35,003 bases of DNA, from contig NZ_REGA01000027.1 in NCBI RefSeq assembly GCF_003841505.1, forward strand, positions 1 to 35,003, written 5' to 3'. This document shows, one piece after another, positions 25,485 to 33,849 of this stretch; within the stretch, counting starts at the first letter, position 1; every line of letters starts with the position of its first letter. This DNA comes from Natrarchaeobius chitinivorans. Lineage in GTDB: Archaea; Halobacteriota; Halobacteria; Halobacteriales; Natrialbaceae. The translations under genes were made by a program, and so were the position numbers. The notes beneath the pieces were generated by a model. That model searched no databases. It saw only the letters and a program-made list of their open reading frames with translations, and had not been told where the DNA came from.

Positions 25485-26123
25485 ATGGAAAGCGAATTGG
25501 GGAATGTGGGGGCTGTACGTGCAACGTTCGCACACGAGTTGCGGACGCTCAAACATAAGGGGAGCAACCTGTTGCTGGTCGGAAGCGGTAGCGGCGCACA
25601 CGAAGCGGTCTGTCCGCGACTCTGTGGCCAGTCTGCCCACGAATCGCGGTATCGACTGTTCGTCACCGACGACGCGGCGAGATGCACGGATCACCGCGGG
25701 GATGGGCAGGTGAGAACGATCGAGTATACGGACCCGGCGTCCGGTACCGGCGGGAGCGACGGCGACCGGACGCCGCTTGGCTATCTCGGCACCGAAATAA
25801 TCGACACGATCGACGAGTTCGAGGAGGACGTCGGTGGATTCGAGCCGTCGGAACTTCGCGTCTGTGTCGACTCGCTGGTTCCGTTGTTACAGGAGTACGA
25901 CACCGAGGACGTATTTCGCCTCGTTCACGTGGTAACCGCTCGAGTCGAACAGGCGCGAGGGATGGGCCACTACCACCTGCCGGTTTCCCGGGACCACGAC
26001 GCCGTCGTGTTGCTGGAGCCGATGTTCGACGCCGTCGTCGAACTCCGGACCCGCGGAAACACGCACGAACAGCAGTGGCACCTCCGCGATCAGGATACGG
26101 AAACCGACTGGATTCGATTGTAG
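25485..26123 (+). CDS. DUF7504-like haloarchaeal signalling protein
   Basis: This 212-residue protein opens with FAHELRTLKHKGSNLLLVGSGSGAHEAVCPRLCG, the pattern of a haloarchaeal family (probably DUF7504) thought to be a RecA/KaiC-fold derivative without a good Walker A lysine. ESRYRLFVTDDAARC, LGYLGTEIIDTIDEFEED, LRVCVDSLVPLLQEY, and GMGHYHLPVSRDHDAVVLLEPMFDAVVELR follow the strand order of that fold. Such proteins often accompany HalOD1 and kinase proteins, so a signalling role is likely but unproven. ATP binding is doubtful given VGSGSGAHE in place of GxxxxGKT. Confidence 0.65.
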   Translation: MESELGNVGAVRATFAHELRTLKHKGSNLLLVGSGSGAHEAVCPRLCGQSAHESRYRLFVTDDAARCTDHRGDGQVRTIEYTDPASGTGGSDGDRTPLGYLGTEIIDTIDEFEEDVGGFEPSELRVCVDSLVPLLQEYDTEDVFRLVHVVTARVEQARGMGHYHLPVSRDHDAVVLLEPMFDAVVELRTRGNTHEQQWHLRDQDTETDWIRL

Positions 26124-26217
26124 CTCCCGGCGTCGCTCGCTGGCGCGACTTCCATCCTCGTTGATATTCGCCCTGGAAAGGATCATGGACCGGTCTCCCG
26201 TCGCGGTCGATCCAAGC

Positions 26218-26227
26218 GCTTTTTACG
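26218..26227 (+). promoter_or_regulatory. TATA box of YprB-like nuclease gene
   Basis: GCTTTTTACG is centred about 27 bp upstream of the GTG at 26249, supporting that start and a leaderless mRNA. Confidence 0.5.
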
Positions 26228-26248
26228 CTTTCGCACCCCTGAACGGGT

Positions 26249-27001
26249 GTGCGAATCGAGAACAGTTTCATCCCCGTTCGCGGCGTCGGAGAGGTTACCG
26301 AGCGGCGACTCTGGGAACACGGCATCACCCACTGGGAGGAGTTCGACGGCAGCGTCGTCGGCGAGACGCTCGCCGACCGAATCGACGCGTTCATCGAGGA
26401 GGGATGGACACATCTCGAGCGCGGGGACGTCTCCGTCTTCGCCGACCAGTTACCGTCGGCCAGTCGATGGCGACTCTACGAGAACGTTCGTGAGGACACC
26501 TGCTTTCTGGACATCGAAACGACCGGCCTCGACGCGACCCGAAACGACGTGACGACGGTCAGCCTCCACCGGGGCGGCGAGACGAAGACGTTCGTCAAGG
26601 GGCGGGATCTCACGTGCGACCGTCTCGAGTCCGAACTCGAGCGGTCGTCCTTGCTCGTGACGTTCAACGGCCAGCGATTCGACGTCCCGTTCCTCGAGAC
26701 GTGTTACGACGTGGACGTGACGGTGCCACACGTCGACCTCATGTACCCCTGCAAGAAACTCGGGCTCGACGGAGGGCTCAAAGCGATCGAGCGCGATCTG
26801 GGAATCGAACGCGATCTCCCCGACATCAGCGGACGCGACGCCGTCAGGCTCTGGCACGAGTACGAACGCGGCGACGACGCCGCACTCGAGACGCTCGTCG
26901 AGTACAACCGCGCGGACACGAAGAACATGGAGCCGCTTATGGAAATCGTCGCCGATCGGTTGCACCGCCGCGTTTTCGAAGCGGCCTGTAACGACCGGTG
27001 A
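26249..27001 (+). CDS. YprB-type ribonuclease H-like exonuclease
   Basis: This 250-residue protein starts with an HhH-like segment (SFIPVRGVGEVTERRLWEHGITHWEEF, 6-32) and continues with a DEDD-type exonuclease domain of the YprB family. The acidic residues appear in order: FLDIETTGLD (about 84-93), TFNGQRFDVPFLE (about 136-148) with VPHVDLMYPCKKLGL, and YNRADTKNM (about 222-230). It should bind two metal ions and degrade single-stranded DNA or RNA from an end; the natural substrate is unknown. GTG is the start because of the well-placed TATA box. The spacer just downstream contains an imperfect copy of the gene's last codons. Confidence 0.85.
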   Translation: MRIENSFIPVRGVGEVTERRLWEHGITHWEEFDGSVVGETLADRIDAFIEEGWTHLERGDVSVFADQLPSASRWRLYENVREDTCFLDIETTGLDATRNDVTTVSLHRGGETKTFVKGRDLTCDRLESELERSSLLVTFNGQRFDVPFLETCYDVDVTVPHVDLMYPCKKLGLDGGLKAIERDLGIERDLPDISGRDAVRLWHEYERGDDAALETLVEYNRADTKNMEPLMEIVADRLHRRVFEAACNDR

Positions 27002-27059
27002 CGGGCCAACGCCATCTGCCGACCGGTGACAGACGAACCGGCCCGTAACGATCGGCAGC
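26978..27059. repeat. Imperfect copy of a gene 3' end in the spacer
   Basis: The last codons of the YprB-like gene at 26978-27002 and the spacer segment 27035-27059 match in 19 of 25 positions by hand count, both containing a GTAACGA core. A further GACCGGTGAC occurs at 27020-27029. The pattern suggests an old local duplication. Confidence 0.5.
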
Positions 27060-27185
27060 GAAGGCGACGAGATGGCCGAGTGAACACCAGCGTCACCGGT
27101 CGAACGACCGACCAACGCTCGAAGTGACGTGACAGTCCCCCGATCAAACGGCAACCATACAGTGTTCGACGACGTTCACTCGAGC

Positions 27186-27575
27186 ATGAACGAGTACGCC
27201 TACGAGGTCGACGTCGACGTTCGGCTCCGCGACATCGACTTCATGGGCCACGTAAACAACGCGGTGTACGCCACGTACATGGAACAGGCTCGAGAACGGT
27301 ACTTCAGGGACGTCCTCGACGTCTCGCTGGTCGACGTCGATACCGTTCTCGCCAGTCTCGAGATCGACTACGTCCGCCCCATCGAGGCCGACCAGACGGT
27401 GACGGTCGCGCTCGAGGCCAGGGACCTCGGCGAGTCGAGTCTCCCGCTCGAATACGAGATCCGCGCTGACGGAAACCGAGCGGCCACAGGCCGGACGGTT
27501 CAGGTCGTCGTCGACACCGAAACCGGAGGGTCGAAGCCGCTCCCATCGGAGTGGCGCAGTCGAATCGAGAGCTGA
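27186..27575 (+). CDS. 4HBT-family acyl-CoA thioesterase
   Basis: This 129-residue protein has the hot-dog fold signature RDIDFMGHVNNAVYATYMEQARERYF (16-41), in which the first Asp after the loop is the usual catalytic residue, and the strands ASLEIDYVRPIEADQTVTVALEARDLGESSLPLEYEI. Members hydrolyse the thioester of acyl-CoA or acyl carrier protein. The substrate range is unknown. I choose the ATG at 27186 because the earlier in-frame stretch from 27129 lacks family similarity. It overlaps no neighbour, and a perfect hairpin follows directly after its stop codon. Confidence 0.9.
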   Translation: MNEYAYEVDVDVRLRDIDFMGHVNNAVYATYMEQARERYFRDVLDVSLVDVDTVLASLEIDYVRPIEADQTVTVALEARDLGESSLPLEYEIRADGNRAATGRTVQVVVDTETGGSKPLPSEWRSRIES

Positions 27576-27598
27576 TACTGTCGGATAGTCCGACAGTA
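27576..27598 (+). terminator. Hairpin directly after the thioesterase stop codon
   Basis: TACTGTCGGA-TAG-TCCGACAGTA is a perfect 10-bp inverted repeat with a three-base loop, starting on the first base after the TGA at 27573-27575. No T tract follows, so it may stabilise the mRNA 3' end or mark processing rather than terminate by itself. Confidence 0.55.
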
Positions 27599-27689
27599 GG
27601 AGGGAGTCACCCGTACGGACTGCTGGAGCGGTCTGCCGGTGGAGGAACGTACCGCCACAGCCTGTCGGAACCGACGGACGACGGCCCGA

Positions 27690-27980
27690 TTACTTCTGAT
27701 CGAGCTTATCGTGGACTTCGACGTCGCCTTCGCTGGTGACGACGACCCGATAGCCACAGAAGGGGAATTCGACGCGTCCGCGCGTGCGCGTCGATCCGTC
27801 GGCTCGAGGGGAAAACAACGAATCGAGAGCTTCGGGGTTTACCGCCTCGTAGAGCGCTTCGTACTCGGGCGGTTCGATGTCGGTCGGGTCGACGTTTTCA
27901 CGGTCTGCGATGGCAGCGATGACGTCGAAACTAATCGGGTGAGTCGAATCCGTCTGCGAGTGATCGACCGAGAGTAGCAT
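27690..27980 (-). CDS. Stand-alone HalOD1 output-domain protein (second copy)
   Basis: This 96-residue protein is one HalOD1 domain: SFDVIAAIADRENVDPTDIEPPEYEALYEAVNPEALDSLF followed by the strands RVEFPFCGYRVVVTSEGDVEV. It is similar in layout to the protein at 10708 but clearly diverged. It is convergent with the thioesterase gene. A strong TATA box 28 bp upstream supports the ATG start. It likely acts as a small adaptor in signalling; partners are unknown. Confidence 0.8.
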   Translation of the reverse strand: MLLSVDHSQTDSTHPISFDVIAAIADRENVDPTDIEPPEYEALYEAVNPEALDSLFSPRADGSTRTRGRVEFPFCGYRVVVTSEGDVEVHDKLDQK

Positions 27981-28003
27981 TGGCCGGATTCTTTATTCGG
28001 GTA

Positions 28004-28012
28004 GATATAAAT
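28004..28012 (-). promoter_or_regulatory. TATA box of second HalOD1 gene
   Basis: ATTTATATC on the minus strand, centred 28 bp upstream of the ATG at 27980, is one of the clearest archaeal TATA boxes in the window. Confidence 0.65.
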
Positions 28013-28183
28013 CCTCTGGCCTCAACCCAAGCTTGTAGTGTGTCGCTGGACATCAGAGACCAATGCTGTGCGTTGGTGTATTAATTGGTCGGGTCGGGGT
28101 TTCTAACATTAGTAAATTTATGCTCTCTGGACCGTTTCAAGAGGTGCATGCGGTTCGAAATGAGTGATTGAATCCAGGAAATA

Positions 28184-28257
28184 AGCCAGGGCGGGGATTT
28201 GAACCCCGGAAGTCTCGATTACAAGTCGAGTGCATGAACCGCCCATGCTCCCCTGGC
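28184..28257 (-). tRNA. tRNA-Thr (TGT anticodon)
   Basis: The minus strand folds into a 74-base cloverleaf: acceptor GCCAGGG/CCCTGGC, D stem GCAT/ATGC, anticodon stem CTCGA/TCGAG with loop CTTGTAA (anticodon TGT, reading ACA), a five-base variable loop, and T stem CGGGG/CCCCG with the standard loop TTCAAAT. No CCA is encoded, and there is no intron. By standard numbering the bases at 8, 14 and 21 are G, G and C instead of the usual T, A and A; G14 and C21 could extend the D stem to five pairs. Its 5' end lies 12 bp after the stop codon of the GNAT gene, so it may be cut out of that transcript or use a promoter inside that gene. Confidence 0.92.
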
Positions 28258-28269
28258 GCAGTCTGTGGG

Positions 28270-28776
28270 TTAGCGGTCCTCCTTTGAGTGTGTGTCGTTT
28301 TCCGACTGGTTCCCGAGCGGCCGTGCCATCGTCACTCGAAACGCCTCGTATCCCGAACGTCGATAGAACCGTCTCGCGTCGACGTTTCCGGCCATCACCT
28401 CGAGAAGCACGACGTCGACGCCGCGGTTCGCGAGCGAGACCTCGACGGCCTCGAGGAGCGCCGAACCGACGCCGCGGTCGCGGTAGGCCGGGCAGACGTA
28501 CAGGTTCGAAAGTACGCCCCGCTTCGAATCGAGTTCCAGAACGCCACGTTCGACGGAAAACGAGGCGAAGCCAGCGAGGTCGCCGTCGAGACGGGCGACG
28601 AGCAGACCGTCGCTGGCCTGGTGGGCCGCGAGCGTCTCGCGCATCGTCGCGCGATTTTCCCCGGCGCGAACGTGAGAATCGGACGAGCGCTGATCGCGGG
28701 CGAGGCGAACCCACAGTTCCGTGATGGCGTCGAGTTCGGCGGGCGTCGCGGGTTTGATTGTCGGGTCGGCGCTCAT
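28270..28776 (-). CDS. GNAT family N-acetyltransferase
   Basis: This 168-residue protein has the GNAT fold: ELWVRLARDQRSSDSH (about 21-36), strand SNLYVCPAYRDRGVGSALLEA (motif A with the acetyl-CoA loop RDRGVG), VDVVLLEVMAGNVDARRFYRRSGYE (motif B). It should acetylate an amine; the acceptor is unknown, and RimI-like protein or small-molecule targets are equally possible. I choose MSADPTIKPATPAEL as start because upstream in-frame residues do not resemble the family. tRNA-Thr follows 12 bp downstream. Confidence 0.88.
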   Translation of the reverse strand: MSADPTIKPATPAELDAITELWVRLARDQRSSDSHVRAGENRATMRETLAAHQASDGLLVARLDGDLAGFASFSVERGVLELDSKRGVLSNLYVCPAYRDRGVGSALLEAVEVSLANRGVDVVLLEVMAGNVDARRFYRRSGYEAFRVTMARPLGNQSENDTHSKEDR

Positions 28777-28849
28777 TCGTAATCTCCGTGGAACGGTCGT
28801 CGGTACTGACTCGGGGACGGTTCGAAAAAGGCGTTTTCCATCGAGGCGG

Positions 28850-29458
28850 TCACACGGTTCGGCAATCCGCACAGACCAGTTGGCCGTTCGCGTCCCAAAG
28901 CGAGTCGGCCAGCGAGCCGCAGGCTTCACAGACTCCCTGTGTGGTGTACTCGTCGCCGCCGTTTGGAACCGCTCGCTCGTCGTTCGTTCCGCCGAACCCA
29001 GAGACGAGTGGTTCTTCGTCCCTGGGCTCATCCTCGACCGACGGCTCGCTCGAGCGCGGCGGGGTCATCGTCGCCTGGAACGATCCCGCGGCGGCGATGA
29101 CGTCTCGCTGTGTGACCAGCCCCAGAACCTCGTCCTCGTTCTCGACGACGACGTTGCGAATGTTCTCGCGGGCCATCATCGTCGCCGCGTCGGCGAGCGA
29201 GCGGTCTGGACCGACCGAGATGACGGGCGTCGTCATCACGTCGTCGACGGTCGTCTCGACGGGGTCGGCTTCGTCGGCGACCATCCCGAGTACGTCCCAC
29301 TCCGTGACGATTCCGACCGGTTCGGAGCCGCGGACGACGAGTACGCAACTCGTACGCTCCTCACGCATGAGTTGAACGGCACCGATAACGGTGTCTGACT
29401 CGCTGACTCCGACGTATTCGGTCGTCAGGACGTCCCTGACCGACAGTTCCGATTCCAT
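28850..29458 (-). CDS. CBS-domain pair protein with C-terminal zinc ribbon
   Basis: This 202-residue protein carries two CBS motifs (about 5-60 and 70-125; MREERTSCVLVVRGSEPVGIVTEWDVLG and MARENIRNVVVENEDEVLGLVTQRDVI). Together they form a Bateman module that usually binds adenine nucleotides. After an acidic linker, a zinc ribbon follows with CEAC (178-181) and CADC (196-199). The mix of a nucleotide sensor and a zinc ribbon is common in haloarchaea and suggests a regulatory protein; its partner is unknown. A TATA-like GCTTTTAGC lies about 28 bp upstream. Confidence 0.85.
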   Translation of the reverse strand: MESELSVRDVLTTEYVGVSESDTVIGAVQLMREERTSCVLVVRGSEPVGIVTEWDVLGMVADEADPVETTVDDVMTTPVISVGPDRSLADAATMMARENIRNVVVENEDEVLGLVTQRDVIAAAGSFQATMTPPRSSEPSVEDEPRDEEPLVSGFGGTNDERAVPNGGDEYTTQGVCEACGSLADSLWDANGQLVCADCRTV

Positions 29459-29551
29459 GTGCGAACAATACCCACGGGCGGGCTAAAAGCTACTCCCGCC
29501 ACACTTAAGCGCTCACGCGACGAAGTTTTTCGATTCGGAGACGCGGTCCAG

Positions 29552-30313
29552 TTACCACTCGAGTTCGACTCTCGTTCCGTCGGCCCGACAGGTTTCGAGC
29601 GCGTGTTTCGCGTCGAAGCCGGCGTCGTGTGCGTTCGATCCGCGCCCGACGCCGACCTGGAGTTCGACGTCGACGGCGTCCTCGACGTGACGGATCGCCT
29701 CCTCGTAGTCGGCGGCCTCGAGATCCGGGCAGACGACGATGACGTTGTCCCCGCCGACGAAAAACGAGAGGCTGTCGTGGGCGTGGCGCATGTGACGCAT
29801 GAGTTCCGCATAGCCCTGTTCGATGTGGATGAAACTGTCGAATGCGTTGAGTTCGTCGGTGTACTGGCCCGTCGCGTCGATGACGTCGAAGTGGGCGATC
29901 TGGACGTCGTCGTCGGTGCGGTGTGGCTCGTCGACCGTCCGTCCCTCGAGACACTCCCGTCTGCTGTCGTCCTGTGCGCTGCCGGCGTTCTGGACGAGCG
30001 TCGTGGCGTCGGAAAGCGCCTGAACGGGCGAGGTGCCGGTCGCGACGCCGAGACTGAGTGTGACGGGATATCGGTTGCCGACCGACTCCTGGAGCAACTC
30101 GTGGTCCTCGAGCGTCAGGCCGTTCGTGACGGCGATCATGTTGTCGAAACGGGTGAAAAAGACGTAGCCGCCGCGGTTGCCGACGAACTGGGAGATGTCG
30201 GCGTAGAGCCGAGACTGCATCGTCTGAAGGTCGGCTTCCCGCCGGGGTTCCGGAGTCACCGTCCACGGCCCGTAGTTGTCGATCTGAACGAGCGAAACCT
30301 GCGTATTAGTCAC
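29552..30313 (-). CDS. gch3: GTP cyclohydrolase III
   Basis: This 253-residue protein matches the archaeal GTP cyclohydrolase III family (MJ0145 type), which opens the GTP ring to give the formamidopyrimidine FAPy nucleotide for riboflavin and coenzyme F420 synthesis. It holds two tandem copies of a nucleotide-cyclase-like fold: VSLVQIDNYGPWTV with GGYVFFTRFDNMIAVTNG in the first half, and HIEQGYAELMRHMRH with FFVGGDNVIVVCPD (GGDN motif) in the second, plus VGVGRGSNAHDAGFDAKHALE near the end. The start is GTG, and a TATA box CACTTATAC lies about 30 bp upstream. No other riboflavin genes are nearby. Confidence 0.92.
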   Translation of the reverse strand: MTNTQVSLVQIDNYGPWTVTPEPRREADLQTMQSRLYADISQFVGNRGGYVFFTRFDNMIAVTNGLTLEDHELLQESVGNRYPVTLSLGVATGTSPVQALSDATTLVQNAGSAQDDSRRECLEGRTVDEPHRTDDDVQIAHFDVIDATGQYTDELNAFDSFIHIEQGYAELMRHMRHAHDSLSFFVGGDNVIVVCPDLEAADYEEAIRHVEDAVDVELQVGVGRGSNAHDAGFDAKHALETCRADGTRVELEW

Positions 30314-30339
30314 GGTAGCCCACTCTTCCGAACGATTCC

Positions 30340-30348
30340 GTATAAGTG
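30340..30348 (-). promoter_or_regulatory. TATA box of gch3
   Basis: CACTTATAC on the minus strand, about 30 bp upstream of the GTG at 30313, supports that unusual start codon. Confidence 0.55.
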
Positions 30349-30445
30349 GTACGTAATCCAGATTCGTGACGTGTGTCTGGGTCGCACTCGAGCGGGAGAC
30401 GCGTCGAAAATCGGCGTCGAAATTCGGGTGCGTGGCGTCCGCGAA

Positions 30446-30769
30446 TCAGGCGGGTTTTTTCTCGGGATTCGATCCCGTCGGGTGGTACTCCCAGAAGTTC
30501 CCCTCCCGCATCGCCGCGCCGACGGCCTTGTGCATGTCCGTTATCGTTTCGAACTCCTCCCCGTCGACGTACTCGAAGATGTCGGCAAGCGCGACGACCG
30601 TCTGGTAGTTGATCCGGATCGGATCGTTCCCGTACTCGGCGACGAACTCGTCTCGCTCGAGGGGGAAGTCCTCCTCCTCGTCGACCTTCTTGGCGATGAT
30701 CGCCATGTCGTACTTGCGCATCCCCTCGCTTCCCTCCTCGCCGTCAGGGTCGTGTGGCCAGTCGCTCAT
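30446..30769 (-). CDS. DUF5785 family protein
   Basis: This 107-residue soluble protein ([55 protein letters not shown]...) looks like the conserved haloarchaeal DUF5785 family. The first 20 residues are acidic and flexible; the rest is a compact alpha/beta domain with a predicted helix [29 protein letters not shown]. Its function is unknown. I choose MSDW as the start because it has a TATA-like CCTTTTGC about 27 bp upstream. It is divergent from mutS. Confidence 0.75.
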   Translation of the reverse strand: MSDWPHDPDGEEGSEGMRKYDMAIIAKKVDEEEDFPLERDEFVAEYGNDPIRINYQTVVALADIFEYVDGEEFETITDMHKAVGAAMREGNFWEYHPTGSNPEKKPA

Positions 30770-31016
30770 GCCCGATGGTGTGCGTGGAGGGTGCAAAAGG
30801 ATTTCTTCTCGCGGTTATCGCGTTCGTCCGGAGTATCGACAATCTCGAGTGGCGACGGACGTGGCGGGGGACGAGTGCCCAATGGCGGCATCTGACTGGT
30901 TCGAACGGGATGTTCTGCAGCAGATCTTCCCTCCAGAACGTCCGAGTCCGGGCATCGTCCCGTCAATCCCGGTCGATCCAGCAAGCTATTTCCCCGTCGG
31001 GCGGCGGCATGTGGAT

Positions 31017-33833
31017 ATGGATCCGGCGCTTGGCCCTCCCGAAGAGATGGCCGAGAAACGAGACGAACTGACGCCGATGATGCGTCAGTACCACGACCTC
31101 TGTGCGCGCTACGACGACGCGCTCGTTCTCTTTCAGGTTGGCGACTTCTACGAAACCTTCTGTGGGGCCGCCGAGCGAACTGCACGGCTGCTCGAGATCA
31201 CGCTCACGAGCCGCGAAGACAGCACCGGCGAGTACCCGATGTCCGGCATCCCCATCGACAACGCCGAGTCGTACATCGAGACGCTACTCGAGGCGGGCTA
31301 CCGGGTCGCCGTCGCCGATCAGGTCGAAGAGCCCGGCGAGTCACCCGGCGTCGTCGAGCGGGCGGTGACTCGAGTGATCACCCCCGGGACGCTCACCGAG
31401 GACGAACTACTCGCGAGCGACGACAACAACTTCGTCGCCGCGGTTTCCCGTTGGGACGGCGAAACCGGCGCGAGCGGCGAAGACGACGAACTCGCGCTCG
31501 CCCTGCTCGACGTCTCGACCGGCGACTTCCTCGCGACCAGTTCGCGTTCGACCGACGCCATCGCCGACGAGATCAGCCGGTTCGATCCGGCGGAGGCGGT
31601 CCTCGGCCCCGACGCGCCGCGGGACGTCCTCCCGGACGATTGCATGGTCACGCCGTTCGACCGCGAGGCGTTCGACCGCGACCACGCGGCCGATCTGCTC
31701 TCCCGGTATTTCGGCCAGCCCGACGCGTTGCTCGCGAGCGACGTCGAGATCCGCGCCTGCGGTGGCCTGCTCGCGTACGCGGAGTACGTCCGGGGCGGCG
31801 AACACGGGTCGGACGGAGTTGACGGGAGCGTTTCCGGTCAGACAGACGCCGACGGGGACCGGGTCGACGAAGACGACGGAGGCGGCGAAACCGCACCCGC
31901 AAACGCGACGGTCGACCACGACGAGCGCAACCGACTCGAGTACCTCACGCGGCTCACCAGATACGACCCGCGCGAGTACCTGTTGCTCGACGCCGTCGCT
32001 TTGCGAAGCCTCGAGTTGTTCGAGCCGCGGGCCGTCCACGGGCGCGAGGACGCGACGCTCGTCGGGGTGGTAGACGAGACGGCGAGCGCGCTCGGTGGCC
32101 GGAAGCTCAGAGACTGGGTCCGACGGCCGCTGCTCGAACCGGGGCGAATCGAGTCCCGGCTCGACGCCGTCGAGGAGCTAATCGGAGCGGTACGGATTCG
32201 GGACGGACTCTACGACCACCTCCGGGACGTCTACGACCTCGAGCGACTGATCGGTCGGATCTCCCGCGGGCGGGCGAACGCCCGCGACCTGCGATCGTTA
32301 CGGGATACGCTCGCGGTCGTCCCCGAGATCCGCGACGTGCTCGCCGAAACCGACTGCGACCGCCTCGAGCGAGTTCACGACGATCTCGACCCGCTCGTCG
32401 ACGTCCGCGAGTCGATCGACGACGCGATCGTCGAGGCTCCGCCGATCGAGATCACGGAGGGCGGCATTATCGCCGACGGCTACGACGAGGATCTGGACGA
32501 GCTTCGGGCGACCGCCCGCGACGGCAAGCGGTGGGTCGACGACCTGGAGGAACGAGAGCGCGAGCGAACCGGGATCGACTCGCTGAAAGTCGATTACAAC
32601 TCGGTCCACGGCTACTACATCGAGGTGACGAACCCGAACCTCGAGTCGGTCCCCGACGACTACGAGCGCCGCCAGACGCTGAAAAACGCGGAACGGTTCG
32701 TCACGCCGGAACTCAAACGACGTGAGGACGAGATCGTCGGTGCCGAAGAGCGCGCGGACGAACTCGAGTACGAACTCTTCTGTGAGGTCAGACGCGCGGT
32801 CGCCGACGAAGTCGAACGGGTACAGGCGCTCGCGGACGCGGTCGCGACCCTCGACGTGTTCGTCTCGCTCGCGAGCGCCGCGGCCCAGTACGACTACTGT
32901 CGCCCGGAAATCGTCGACGAATCGGCCGGTGGAGAAGCGGGCGAAGTCTCCGACGACGATTCCCGCGGCGGACTCGAGATCGATATCGAAGGCGGTCGCC
33001 ACCCCGTCGTCGAACGAACTCAGGAGTCGTTCGTCCCCAACGACGCACGCCTCGAGGACGACCGGCGGCTGGCGATCATCACGGGTCCGAACATGTCGGG
33101 GAAGTCGACGTACATGCGTCAGGTGGCACAGATCGTTTTGCTCGCCCAGGTCGGCAGCTTCGTGCCCGCGCGGGCGGCACGGATCACCCCCGTCGACCGG
33201 ATCTTCACGCGAGTCGGCGCGAGCGACGACATCGCGGGCGGTCGCTCGACGTTCATGGTCGAGATGGACGAACTCGCGACGATCCTTCGGGAGGCGGACG
33301 AACGCTCGCTCGTTCTGCTCGACGAGGTGGGTCGCGGAACGTCGACCGCCGACGGACTCGCGATCGCTCGAGCGATCACGGAACACCTCCACGACGAGGT
33401 CGGCGCGCCGACGCTCTTTGCCACCCACCACCACGCGCTCACCGAACTCGCGGACGACCTCGAGGCCGCGTTCACACTCCACTTCGAGGTCGGGCAAGAC
33501 GACGACGAGGTCGTGTTCCACCACGAAATCGCCCCCGGTGCGGCGACCGGTTCCTACGGGGTCGAGGTGGCGACGGCCGCAGGGGTGCCGGGCGACGTCG
33601 TCGAGCGGGCGCGGGAACTGGTCGCGGATTCGGAAGACGGGGCTACGACGGATCAGAGTCAGGGAAGACCGTCAGCCATCGGGGGGACGGCCGGTTCCTC
33701 GAGCGCGACCACTGACGGCGGAGACGACCCGACCGACGTCGCAGCCGAACTGCGGGCGCTCGATCTCGCCCACCTGACCCCCGTCGAGGCGCTGACCGAA
33801 CTCGATCGGCTGAAGCGACTCCTCGAGGAATAA
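31017..33833 (+). CDS. mutS: DNA mismatch repair protein MutS
   Basis: This 938-residue protein recognises mispaired bases. The N-terminal domain shows GDFYETF at 42-48, with the Phe-x-Glu pair that wedges into mismatches. Connector, core and clamp domains follow. The ATPase has a Walker [10 protein letters not shown], from residue 690, the Walker [13 protein letters not shown], and [10 protein letters not shown]. An acidic disordered loop (about 260-303) and a Ser/Gly-rich linker near the C-terminus lengthen it beyond bacterial MutS. I set the start at ATG 31017 ([20 protein letters not shown]), the usual N-terminus; the open frame continues upstream but is unlike the family. A TATA-like GCTATTTCC lies about 31 bp upstream. 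No mutL is in the window. Confidence 0.96.
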   Translation: MDPALGPPEEMAEKRDELTPMMRQYHDLCARYDDALVLFQVGDFYETFCGAAERTARLLEITLTSREDSTGEYPMSGIPIDNAESYIETLLEAGYRVAVADQVEEPGESPGVVERAVTRVITPGTLTEDELLASDDNNFVAAVSRWDGETGASGEDDELALALLDVSTGDFLATSSRSTDAIADEISRFDPAEAVLGPDAPRDVLPDDCMVTPFDREAFDRDHAADLLSRYFGQPDALLASDVEIRACGGLLAYAEYVRGGEHGSDGVDGSVSGQTDADGDRVDEDDGGGETAPANATVDHDERNRLEYLTRLTRYDPREYLLLDAVALRSLELFEPRAVHGREDATLVGVVDETASALGGRKLRDWVRRPLLEPGRIESRLDAVEELIGAVRIRDGLYDHLRDVYDLERLIGRISRGRANARDLRSLRDTLAVVPEIRDVLAETDCDRLERVHDDLDPLVDVRESIDDAIVEAPPIEITEGGIIADGYDEDLDELRATARDGKRWVDDLEERERERTGIDSLKVDYNSVHGYYIEVTNPNLESVPDDYERRQTLKNAERFVTPELKRREDEIVGAEERADELEYELFCEVRRAVADEVERVQALADAVATLDVFVSLASAAAQYDYCRPEIVDESAGGEAGEVSDDDSRGGLEIDIEGGRHPVVERTQESFVPNDARLEDDRRLAIITGPNMSGKSTYMRQVAQIVLLAQVGSFVPARAARITPVDRIFTRVGASDDIAGGRSTFMVEMDELATILREADERSLVLLDEVGRGTSTADGLAIARAITEHLHDEVGAPTLFATHHHALTELADDLEAAFTLHFEVGQDDDEVVFHHEIAPGAATGSYGVEVATAAGVPGDVVERARELVADSEDGATTDQSQGRPSAIGGTAGSSSATTDGGDDPTDVAAELRALDLAHLTPVEALTELDRLKRLLEE

Positions 33834-33849
33834 GTCGGGTCCGGTTGCG

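Noticed and set aside
30609-31016. N-terminal extension of the mutS reading frame
   Set aside because: The frame is open by high GC and overlaps the DUF5785 gene on the other strand; the first residues resemble no MutS, while [20 protein letters not shown] does, and a TATA-like box sits before 31017.
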